From: Amia ocellicauda | Taxonomy: Eukaryota > Chordata > Actinopteri > Amiiformes > Amiidae | Direction: 5' to 3' | Length of the DNA: 64,000 nt | Assembly: GCF_036373705.1 (NCBI RefSeq) | Contig: NC_089858.1 | Coordinates: 14,317,249 to 14,381,248 of the forward strand | Shown here: piece after piece, positions 25,791 to 37,300 of the stretch | Numbering within the stretch: position 1 is the stretch's first letter | How the letters are laid out: every line of letters starts with the position of its first letter | The notes under the pieces: model-generated | Databases searched by the model: none | What the model saw: the letters and a program-made list of their open reading frames with translations, nothing else | Told to the model about the DNA's origin: nothing | Position numbers and translations under genes: made by a program

Positions 25791-26758
25791 AGCAGTGATT
25801 TTGGGGTTCGTTGCAATGGAAACATTTTATAGTCCGCAGCTGGGGACTAACTTCAGCTGTTTGTAGAAAAGCCCATCAGCGCAATAACCTCGTATCCCTG
25901 TACATACCAGGTTAACACAGTTGATTATAAAGATCAGCAAAAAAGCAGAATGCTTTGGCATCGATTGCTTCTCAAGTGCAGTCCACCTGAATATTTTCCC
26001 CTCACAAGTGACATTTTTAACAATGCATCTTTACCCACACATAATGTCATCGCATTGTCATTTGACAGATACGAAGCATAGGCATGTGTAAATCATTAAA
26101 AATTAATAAGTTAAGGATAGTGTAGAAATAAGGACAGCCCATGTACGTTATGTCATTAGCCTATATGCATTTTATAATCAGAATAACAATACGTAATATG
26201 ATTATTTTGATCGTTTCTATCCCCGGTGGCCAACCACCAACCCTATAAAAACGGGCAAGTGAGTATAGATTAATAGTATGATTACAGTTAGAGAATATTA
26301 ATTAGCCAAACAGCGTTACGAGAATAGCCTTTATTACAGAACATGAATAGTATAATCATGGAACTTAGATTAGAAGTCTACAAGACCCTTAATTGATGTA
26401 AGCGCAATTTAAATCAAATTCAATGCAAAACAGTTACATATGCCTACTGTAAAATGTATCGCAGTCGTTCGGGCTTAAGCCAGTCTGATGGAAATCTGAA
26501 GAAGCCGGGTGGTCAGGAGTGGTGATCAAGGATAATATTATGTTATACTATCTTATATGTTTTGGCATATACTTTACACACACACACGCAAATACAGTGG
26601 GGGGGGGGGGGGAGTATTTGATCCCCTGCTGATATTGTACGTTTGCCCACTGACAAAGAAATGATCAGTCTTTCAAAAAAGTTATAAATTGATTTGCATG
26701 TTAATGAGGGAAATAAGTATTTGATCCCCTATCAATCAGCAAGATTTCTGGCTCCCAG

Positions 26759-26848
26759 GTGTCTTTTATACAGGTAACGAGCTGAGATTAGGAGCACTCT
26801 CTTAAAGGGACTCTCCTAATCTCAGCTCGTTACCTGTATAAAAGACAC
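26759..26848. repeat. 36-bp perfect hairpin inside the Tc1 element
   Basis: Arms 26759-26794 and 26813-26848 are exact reverse complements, beginning GTGTCTTTTATACAGGTAAC. It lies directly upstream of the transposase start (ATG 26894). Confidence 0.95.
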
Positions 26849-26893
26849 TTGTCCACAGAAGCAATCAATCAATCAGATTCCAAACTCTCCACC

Positions 26894-27903
26894 ATGGCCA
26901 AGACCAAAGAGCTGCCCAAGGATGTCAGGGACAAGATTGTAGACCTACACAATGCTGGAATGGGCTACAAGACCATCACCAAGCAGCTTGGTGAGAAGGT
27001 GACAACAGTTGGTACGATTATTCGCAAATGGAAGAAACCCAAAATAACTGTCAGTCTCCCTCGGTCTGGGGCTCCATGCAAGATCTCACCTCGTGGAGTT
27101 TCAATGATCATGAGAACGGTGAGGAATCAGCCCAGAACTACACGGGAGGATCTTGTTAATGATCTCAAGGCAGCTGGGACCATAGTCGCCAAGAAAACAA
27201 TTGGTAACACACTACGCCGTGAAGGACTGACATCCTGCAGCGCCCGCAAGGTCCCCCTGCTCAAGAAAGCACATGTACAGGCCCGTCTGAAGTTTCCCAA
27301 TGAACATCTGAATGATTCAGAGGAGAACTGGGTGAAAGTGTTGTGGTCAGATGAGACCAAAATCGAGCTCTTTGGCATCAACTCAACTCGCCTTGTTTGG
27401 AGGAGGAGGAATGACCCCAAGAACACCATCCCCACCGTCAAACATGGAGGTGGAAACATGCTTTGGGGGTGTTTTTCTGCTAAGGGGACAGGACAACTGC
27501 ACCGCATCAAAGGGACAATGGACGGGGCCATGTACCGTCAAATCTTGGGTGAGAACCTCCTTCCCTCAGCCAGGGCATTGAAAATGGGTCGTGGATGGTA
27601 TTCCAACATGACAATGACCCAAAACACACAGCCAAGGCAACAAAGGAGTGGCTCAAGAAGAAGCACATTAAGGTCCTGGAGTGGCCTAGCCAGTCTCCAG
27701 ACCTTAATCCCATAGAAAATCTGTGGAGGGAGCTGAAGGTTCGAGTTGCCAAACGTCAGCCTCGAAACCTGAATGACTTGGAGAGGATCTGCAAAGAGGA
27801 GTGGGACAAAATCCCTACTGAGATGTGTGCAAACCTGGTGGCCAACTACAAGAAACGTCTGACCTCTGTGATTGCCAACAAGGGTTTTGCCACCAAGTAC
27901 TAA
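26894..27903 (+). pseudogene. Tc1 transposase, frameshifted
   Basis: The ATG sits in a good context (ACCATGG) and opens [20 protein letters not shown], followed by paired HTH-type DNA-binding domains. The first catalytic Asp is in [12 protein letters not shown]. The frame is lost near 27585-27600 by what looks like a one-base deletion. In the +1-shifted frame the protein resumes [12 protein letters not shown] (second Asp), [11 protein letters not shown] (Glu, 34 residues later: DD34E) and ends GFATKY at 27903. The regions around RRNDPKNTI and GGGNMLWG also look a few residues shorter than copies I remember. Confidence 0.93.
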
Positions 27904-28112
27904 GTCGAAGGGGTCAAATACTTATTTCCCTCATTAACATGCAAATCAATGTATAACTTTTGTGAAATGCGTTTTTCTGGATTTTTTTGTTGTTATTCTG
28001 TCTCTCACTGTTAAAATACACCTACCACTAAAATTATAGACTGATCATTTCTTTGTCAGTGGGCAAACATACAAAATCAGCAGGGGATCAAATACAGTGA
28101 GGGAAAAAAGTA

Positions 28113-30571
28113 TGTGTGTGTGTACACGTGTGTACAGTACCTTGAAAATATTTCACCACCATAACAAAAACATTACATTTTAATGAATTACAAATAATGT
28201 ATACCAAAGTTTATTCAAAATTATATCTGATGAAGGATGAATGTCACCATACCTGCAAAGAAATACATTGACATTTACTGATTGTATAATTATTCAGTCA
28301 GTACTTTGGCAGCAATTGAGATTTTCTAATATGTTTCTATCAGTTTGGCACAGTGGGATTGTGTAATTTTGTTGACTTTTTTTTTTTTTTTTAAACCTCA
28401 AAACAGCACATGCATCAAACAGTCAGAGAGTAGTACAGTGTGCGTGTGTGTGTAGCAATCAGCCAGAGAGTGCGGCATTGCAGTAACTGGTTGTTAATGT
28501 GGATTAGCCTAAATTTGACTCACCATTGCACAACATTTATTTCTCCTGATGCAAACTCATGAGTTTCGTTTTTGAAGTCCAACTCACGCAATAGGTCATA
28601 TTCAGTTGACATCAGAGTAAGGTGTTTAAGCCACTGCTCACCCATTGAGGTCTCAGCTCTAGCTTATTTATTTGTATGCCCAGCTATCGTGTATCGTGTA
28701 ACAAACCCGGGATTGATATTTAACTCTTCTGTTTCTCCCCCTCAGATTTACTTGGTAACTAGCTAGCTATTAACGTTAGTAGAGGGAATAATAATTCAAC
28801 CTGTATCCAATAGCTAGCGAGCATTAACCTACTATGGTGCACACTGAATGACACAATTGAGAAATGCAAAACATATTTTTATTAGACAAAGTAAAATTTA
28901 CATTGACAGCCAGACTCGCTGAGGCCCCCTGAAGGCCGAGGGCCTGGGCTGCAGCTTATATGGCGGCCATTCAAAGACGTTCACTCGGGTCCTGTCCTGG
29001 ATTGACCTGAGAGAAGAAACCAGCACCATTGCACTTTCGGTTTAATTGGATTGCTACCGTTTTATTTTGTACAAGGGGAATTGTATGTATTTTTTGTTTT
29101 TTGTTTTTCGTGTACCATGATACTGTACTTTACCATGTTTTAACTTCGATTTGACCACATTTTACCATGTTTTTTCATGCAACACTTTTAAATATAGTAC
29201 CATGTTTGTACCATGGTACACCACACTATACCATTGTATCCATATTTTGCGCCCTTATCCAGGCGACTTACAAAATATAAGAGCAATACAAAGTGCAATA
29301 ATAGAGTACAGTACTGGTGCATATTTAAGTCCAAATGGCACTGGGAATTTAGGCTGCTGGATCGTGCCAGAGACTGGGAGGGGATCAGTATGGTGAACCA
29401 GAAAATTATTATTATTAGGCTATTATTTATTTCTTAGCAGAGCATTACAAAAGTGCAATAATACAGTATAACATTACATATCATAAACATAATACAGTTA
29501 CAAGTGCGTAGGAAAAATATACAGTTAATACAAAATACAAGTCCTACATCCTAGATTGCAATAGCTAATAAGTGCAGACAAGACACGAAGTCGTAGTGAA
29601 GAGCTAAGGGCAAGTGGGCAATCATGCGTGCTTCATCAAGCGACAGCAGCTTCAGGGAGACGGCAGGCAATTACATTACTTTCCCGAGAACTCAGCAACG
29701 GACGAACGAAACAAGCGAACTTTTTTATTATTGTATTTTTTTCTGTCACGTCGTGTTCTTGTATTTGCCCCTTGGATTTTGTTTTTCTTTTTTTTTGGAT
29801 ATGTGGTCCCATATATTATTTCTACATGACACAGGTTTCTTGTGTGTGCCAAATAGGTCTGTTTTATTTTTTAGTACTTCATTCACCAATAGGTCTATGG
29901 TTTCATAGAAATTATATGTGTAAACGTGTAGTTGGAAGTATGCACACCCTCTATTTGCAACAATGTTAGGAAAATAGTGTTCAACACACTTAAGACATGT
30001 TACTGTCATGTATAGTTGAACAGAGAACAACTTACACTTCATACAATTGTAAATGACTTCTGGAAAATAGAGTATGCATGCTTCTTAAGACCACTACGCT
30101 ACGTTTAAATCCCAAATCTGGGGCAGCAGTTAGTTCCGTGCTTCGTTTCAAGCACTAGGGGGCGACTAAAGTGCGCTGTGTGCGTCTCTGTGTGTTGCCT
30201 TTTGTGATAAACATAGTGTGTGTGTAAGTATTTATGTAAGCTACTCTGTTATACACGCATGCACAGTTCAAAGAAGATCAGCAATGGCAATGTAACGAAG
30301 TACTAAACTAAAATCCAGATATGTGACAGATACCAATGTAGGCGAATTTAGAGAAGTTATTAACAATGGGTCATCTTTCTTCTCAGTGCAACACACAGAC
30401 CCCGTACAGCCATTTACAGAACAAATGCAATTATGTACACACTGGTGCGAGTATTGCGTCGACATATGTACTGATGTCGCATCTGCCAGTTTGTCATTCA
30501 TCTGTGTTTTCTCTTTCAATCCTGTTTTTTCTTCTATTTAAAGCATGCATTTATGTACCCATCTCTCTCTC
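28113..30571. other. Intergenic, repeat fragments only
   Basis: Contains GT and T runs (28112-28135, 28377-28392), an ACCATG-rich stretch (29112-29232), and pieces resembling a dispersed fish repeat with the motif GCCCTTATCCAGGCGACTTA at about 29251-29280 and a related TTATTTATTTCTTAGCAGAG piece near 29420. No gene was recognised. Confidence 0.5.
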
Positions 30572-31075
30572 TCTCTCTCTCTCAATTAAAATTCAAATTC
30601 AACGTGCTTTATATTGGCATGACCAAAACGAAGTATTGCCAAAGCAATGGTGATAAACTACAGTTTTGAACATATACATGCACATTTGCATACATAAATA
30701 CACAATATGTATGTTAAACAATTAACTGATTCATTTCAATTAATACAATTAAATCATAGTTCAGAGAGACAAAATTGATATTGATAGTAATAATTGGGTG
30801 TAGCATAGGTGTCATTGCCTGTGTCCAGGGGTGTCCCCCGTGTGAGTGGACTGAGTGTCCACTGTGTCCCCCAGGCTGTGGCAGGCAGCTGTATACTGGG
30901 CTGCCAGTAATATGCAGCTGGTCTCTCCCAGAAGGACTGGCACTTTCTCTGAGTCTGGCAGGTCTGGAAATCTCTTACAGAGATCTGCTATTTTGGGGAA
31001 AAATTGTGCTCGTAAATGTTCATATTTTTCACATTTTATAATAAAGTGCATCTCTCTCTCTCTCTCTCTGGAGCG
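30572..31075 (-). mobile_element. 5'-truncated LINE fragment
   Basis: On the minus strand, 31051-30812 is open and reads HFIIKCEKYEHLRAQFFPKI...VPVLLGE...LAAQYTAACHSL, which resembles the C-terminal zinc-knuckle end of a fish LINE reverse transcriptase ORF. Downstream come CATTGCTTTGGCAATACTTC, a CCAATATAAAGCACGTTGAATT tail region, and a (GA)n tail ending near 30572. The other side also borders a (GA)n run at about 31051-31070. Only the 3' end is present. Confidence 0.7.
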
Positions 31076-31099
31076 GTAAGGATGGGCTGGAGGGTGCGG

Positions 31100-31354
31100 G
31101 GGGTGCCACCCTGGTTGCCGTGGCTACCGCGCCGCGTGCCGGATTCCACGCATAAAAGCCGGTCTCGAGGATGCTGCGGGCTGTCGCGTGCTGAAGCGCA
31201 AACGCACAGGCAGACACGCATCAGCAGGACCGCAGGACAGGCGATTCCGCAACAGTGTTATGGCCAGTCTTGCCCCGCAGTAGCTCGGCGTAGTGCAGGA
31301 GGGGGCGTGACGTCTTAACACCCACAGCGCCGGTCTGATCCCGGGAGCGCAGCG
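31100..31354 (+). promoter_or_regulatory. Probable nvd promoter and 5' UTR
   Basis: GC- and CpG-rich against AT-rich surroundings. A weak TATA-like CATAAAAG (31151-31158) lies about 200 bases before the ATG. Assigned by position and composition. Confidence 0.4.
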
Positions 31355-34300
31355 ATGGAGAGCCGAAAGTTGTCGCTGCTCTTCAGGGCGGTCGGGGTGG
31401 TGCTGGTTGGTCTGACGGTGGGGCTGGTCTTGGATGTCCGTGAGTTGTCGGATGCGCTGCTGGGAAATGGCTACCCAGATCACTGGAGGAAATCCGGGCT
31501 AGCTGGAGCTCCAGCCCGGGCCGCCGCCTGCATCCTTGGCGGGCTGTCGCTGCTGGCCCTGGGCTGGCTGTACCGACTGCTCTTCGCCCCGTTGGAGCTG
31601 CTCCGCAAGCCAGAGGAGGTGGGATACGTGGCCGAGGAGGGTCGAACCCGAGCGCAGGCAGCCAACGAGGTGAGGCGTCGGCGTAAGACCGGAGACCTGC
31701 CCCCCGTGTACCCCAACGGCTGGTACCGGGTGGTGGACTCCCACCTGCTGGACAGAGGGGACGTGAAGAGCGTCACTGTCCTAGGTAGGTACCCCGCCGC
31801 AGTATTTGTGACATAAGATGTTTAGTATAAGAAATGATCTGAGAGCAGCTCAAGCAGCGCTGTGTCTGACTGCTGCAGTTGAACTATGTATTTGAGCCAC
31901 GATGCCCTATGTGTGCACCCCTCCTGGCGGGGCACCTGCAAGGACAGCTAGCACAACTCTAGTTAGTAATGATTGTGTTTGGGCGCAGTGCGCAGACTCG
32001 CATCAGGGGAATCCCCTCCGTCCGGGCATTACTCCCACCTGGAAACCCCAAAACAGAGATGCAGACACTTCAAATCAGTGGCGTAAGCTTGGTTTCAGAA
32101 TTGGGGGGCACGCATCCACTATGCCTATGGAGCCGGGCACACATACTGGGGGGGACGGGACTATTAAACGTTCTCTCAACCTATGCTTCAAATGATCAGT
32201 CTTGTAAGTATTTCATATTTGCGAATGACCTTTATCTGATCAAATCGATTTGTCTTTCTAACTCATCCACACTTCTCTCTGAAGTTCAAATGCTTTATTA
32301 CTGTATATTTATTAAATATGTGTACACATACAGCATTGCATTACAGAGCCAGCCCCTGTCTGCAGCTGCGTGTGTTGAGCTCTTCTGCCTGCCTGTGTGC
32401 TCTGAGGAGCTATAGAGGTCGTGTATCTGAGGGTGTTACTGGTTCTGAAAGGTTTCCTCTCTTCCAGGGTCGATTCCATCCCTACCTCTTCTTCTCTCCC
32501 TTTCTTTCTATGTCTCAGCTATTAATAGACAGTGGTGACTGACGCAAGGAAACTGTTCTTATATAAGCAGTATGTCACAGGAACAGGAATCACGCTGCAT
32601 GATGACCCAGTGCTGTGTCCAGATAATTTTTTCTCAGATTTAACTTACATCTTGTTTTTTTTCCAGATTTAGTAAATAAAGAAGTTTTTTTCACATTTAT
32701 AAATATTCAGTTTTTTTTTAAATAAATACTTAAATAAATGCTAAATCCGTTTTTTAAATAATTTTATAATTTGATTAAATATTTAACTAAATCCTAAATC
32801 ACAAAATAAATATATAGCTTTTAAATAAATATTTAGTCTAAATATAAATGTTAAATATAATTGTGAATGTTAAATATCAATCTAAATGCTAAATAGTTAC
32901 ATATAAATGCTAAATGTGGAGATTGCAAAATAAACATAAAGCTAACATGCAAATCCAGTCCCGCCCCTCTGGTCAGTCAGCCTCTCGGCAGTGGGGGGCG
33001 TGATCCCTTACATGGCGGTGGTGTAGTGTAGTGACAGCGAGTGCAATATATTATTTTTTCTGTTATTATGAAAAAAGAAATCCTGTCCGCACACTGCATT
33101 GAAAAAGAAACAAAGTCAGAAAGAAATGCATAAACACCACAGCAAACGTTTCAGCTTCAGCTCAAAGCTCAGTTTTTCTTTTATGAAATTGCGGAAATTC
33201 AAGTTTTTACTGGGAACCAGTTGTTAAATTGTTGTTCTTTTGGCAACTTGCCAAATTTAAAGAAATGTATTGTTTTGAACTCACTTTATATTTTGTTTTA
33301 TAATCACTAAAATTTTAACGATTCATATTTGATTTTAGAATTGTATTTTATTACAATGTTTACTGTTTTTTTTAATTGGACTGTAAAATACTTATCCAAT
33401 AAAACAGTATTTTTCTGGGAGCCAGTGTCCACTCAGTGGTCAGTGACCACTAGATCCCCTGACCGCATCAGGAAAACACAATCACACAATCTGATGCCCC
33501 GGAGATGCACCGAAACAGAGCCGCCCACTGCTGCCCACATTTAACATTTAGATTTAGATTTTACATTTTATTTAGATTTAACATTTAGATTTAGACTAAC
33601 TATTTATTTAAAAGCTGTGTATTTATTTTGTGACTTAGAGATTTAGCATTTAGTTAAATATTTAATCAAACGATAAATATTTATTTTTTAAAAACTGAGA
33701 TTTAGCATTTATTTAAGTATTTAATTACAAAAACAAAATATAAATGTGGAAAAAACTGCTTAAGTATTTACTAAATCTGGAACAAAACACAAGATATAAG
33801 TTAAATCTGTGAAAAATGACATTCGGAAAAAAGTGTTTGCTGTTTTACATTTGGTGCCCCATATAGACTGGCTTTTTTTTGCATGTGTTATAGAGTTGCA
33901 ATTGTTATGCAGGGAGCCAGGATCAGAGCCAAACAAAAGCACGTGGCCCATTGCCACAGAGCCGAGGGGCAGGTAGGGCAGGTTTGGGGAATCTGTCAGT
34001 TCAGCAGAGAGAGCCTGCCTCAGAAAAGCGTCTGACATATCAATAATGCAACACACTTTACATGAAATATAAACCATCAATAGAACTAGGGGGGCAGCTG
34101 GAAGGCGGAGAGTGGGTGGGTGGTGCTGTACTTTTCATTACTGTTTGATTCTATCAGACTGTTACTCATTCTTTAATGTAGTCGAGCTGGATTGGGAACC
34201 AGCAGGACCAGTGCTGGTCAACCGGGGAGCGTCAGAGAGGCAGGACTATAGGCCAAGGGGATTCAAGAGCTGTCTAACGGCTTGTATTGGTTATTGTGTT

Positions 34301-37300
34301 TGGAGGGTCAGAAGTCAGTATGTGTGCATGTGTGGGGGGGGGGGCAGGGTGTTGGGTACCTCTCCTTCTCCCTCGCACGTCTGCCCACCTGCCAGACTGG
34401 TTTGTGAGGCAGTAGAGCAGGAATGAGGGGAGTTGGTCAACCGGCTGTACAGGGATGTTGAGTTTTCTTTCAGTACCGAACCTTTAGCAGGATGAAGTAC
34501 TGGTGTCTGTACAAGACGTTAATGCAGGGCTTTAAAAAATTCAGAATGTGGTGTGCAATTTCAATTTTGTCAGTGCTTTCACTTCCTCTGAAATTATCAG
34601 TTGATTAAATTATAATAATTATTATTGTATATTATGTCAAGGACTATTCATTTTATTTATTATTGTTTTTATTATTATTATAGCTGTAATGTCAGACTAG
34701 GCACAGGAAGGACAAACCCAGGTGCATAGAAGCACAGAGGAATCGAAACAGTCGAGAACTGGCAAACAGGATACTTAGGAATAGGCAAAAGCGTAGTCAA
34801 AGGGACAGGCAGGAGGTCAGGCGATCGTTCAAACAAGGCAGAAGAGGGAATCCACTTAGAAATGACACTATGAAGAAAGTCAAGACTTAGCATAGAATGC
34901 AAGGGACAGGGGGTTTATATACAGAGCAGATCGAGACGGGGGACAGGGATGTGAGGTTCTGAGCCAATGAGAGTGGAGGTGAATGTTGCAAGTGCACATG
35001 GTGCTTTGGAATGTCAGTTAGATGATTGATGCTGGGGAATAAGGTTAGAATTTATCTTATAATAACATAAACATCATATACAGCAGAACTGTATATGTAT
35101 TCATTTATTAATCATTGTCACTTTGAATAACAGAGCTAAATACCCAAAGTGCCAAACAACTGATAATAAAGAACTAGGCTAATTCATGCTATTGAAACAA
35201 GTAAACTATATTGGTACCTAAAGATTGTTTGCCAATACTAATAATAAACTGTGGTGTGTGGTATATATTTACAAAACATGAAATCTGTCAGTTTTCACAT
35301 TGGTTTACTGTCCTGGAATAGGAAAGTACATGCTTGGGTGTGAAATGACAGATCTCTGAACACTGCTATCCGTGGCAAGCACATGTTTTAAATAGGGTGG
35401 CCCCTGGTTTTAGCGACCTATCACGCCTCTCCTGAGAACTCAAGTTCATGTCACAGTTTAAGGCACATACTTGGTAATGAGCAATGCAGTTTGGACTCTT
35501 ATTCAGCCACACACACTATCACACACTCTCACACACGCACATAAACGCAAATACACTCACACATGGATTCACACACACATTCACACACACACACACACTT
35601 GCTCTTTCATCACATAGTCCTGCTCGGGTCACTGGTCTTCCTTGTGTCTCTCCTAATGACCGATGAGAAGGGAGCCTCTTGTGACTCTGTGTGTTTCTGT
35701 GGTTCTGTACTGGCCCGGTTGGGTCCTGGGTGGGTCTATGTTTGCATTCTCTGTTCCAGAATAAAGCTTCTAGTCCCTCTTCTGAAAGGTGGGAGAAGGG
35801 AACACTGTGGGACAGAATTAACCATTGAATTCAGCCCAGTATTGATTGGTATATATGGGGTGACAGGGTGAAATGCACAACCTTGCCTCCTATTCTTTCT
35901 GCAGACACCTCCCCCCCTTCATGTCCCAGTTATTAGCTACTGCAGGCCACCCTCTCAACCCTGGAAACCATGGGAACTGGGCATGACACCAGACCAGTCT
36001 CTCTAAAACCCACCCAGCCAGAGCACAGCCACTGCCCTTGCCAGTCACACACCCAGTTCCTCTTTTTCCAGTGTGCCTCTGGGATTCAGGACTTTGGGAG
36101 ATCTGTTACAAAACAAGCAGAGGCTGCTGTCGCTGGGCTGTCCTATTGGGATGGCATTTGACGCCAGAGCTGATGGCTGAGCGTTCGCTGGGTCTGTCCA
36201 GGTTCAAAGTGACAAATAAAAATATTTTAAAGAAAAAACATCTGCTGCCATCAATGTGCCCTTCTGTGCAGCATCAGGCTCTCCCCTGGGCTCTCTGTCC
36301 ATGAGCCTGTCTGTAGCTCCTCTCAATCAGAGCACAGCATGGGTCAGCTGTGCCTACTGGGATTGTGCTCAGTCCAGAATTGCCCACCACCCCTGCCCTG
36401 TAGCAGCCCAGCCTGCGTGTCTTGGCTCTCCATAGCCTTGTGACTGTCCCTCAACCCCCTACCACATGATTGTGTGAGGCCAGGTGCAGTGGTGTGCTGA
36501 GGTGGGAGGTCAGTCCAGGACAGTACTCACTGCAGGACCCATTGGGAACAAACTTTTGATTTCAAATCAAATACAGCACTAAGGGCCAAACAAACTTATA
36601 GATGAAGAAATGGGGCAACTCTTTTACTGGACAGGGCAACACTTTTCATTGTAGCAGTTGGTGGGAATCTGCATCTGCAAGTCTGTCCTGCATCTCAGAA
36701 CAGTATGTGACAATGTATTGCCATTGTTCCCTGATACACAGCTCTGAACAACCAAACCTGACATTTGCAAACAAAACAGGCGATTGTCTGGGGAGGGGAG
36801 TGTCTGAACTCTAGTTTTAAGACCAGAAGCACTGAACCATGATTTGCAGCTTTCTGTGTCAGCTTAATAATATCAACAGCAGGCTATTTATTTTAGGCAG
36901 GGTTTGTTGTTGTTTTTATTATGACCCTCTCTGGCCTTGTGTGTTGGATGGGTGGCCTGAGAGGCTGTGCTGGTGTCTGGGGTCAGTGCACGGGCCTGCT
37001 CCACAGGCTCAGTGCTGCCCTCTACAGTCGATGTTAGCCTGCAGATCTGTGAGAACCCCATCCTCAATCTTGGCCCTCAGAGTCCATTGTAGTATCTAGG
37101 ACAACAGCTACCCAGGCAATGCTCCTGGGCTTGTGTTGCCCCCTGTGCAGGTAACTTATCCTGGTTACCAAGCAGCCTTTCTTTGTGTCTCTTCACTCCT
37201 TCAGTAGAAGAGTTTAAATAAACAGCTGCTGTGTGTGGCAACAAGGGGTTTCCTGGCTCCAGGGCTGACGTGGCTGCCTGGTTACCTTTGTGCAGAGAAA

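Larger units (their letters stand above)
26593..28112 (+). mobile_element. Tc1/mariner (DD34E) transposon, near full length
   Basis: About 1.5 kb. The left end reads TACAGTGGGG, then a G run, then AGTATTTGATCCCCTGCTGA. The inverted partner appears at 28070-28094 (CAGCAGGGGATCAAATA). The last 16 bases (28095-28110) read in the same direction as the left end, so the outer right end is inverted or replaced. A perfect 36-bp palindrome (26759-26794 and 26813-26848, 18-base loop) lies just before the transposase gene. The transposase is frameshifted, so the copy is probably not autonomous. Confidence 0.92.

Noticed and set aside
26597-26612. G run as a G-quadruplex control element
   Set aside because: It is part of the transposon end and probably a slippage expansion; no functional context.
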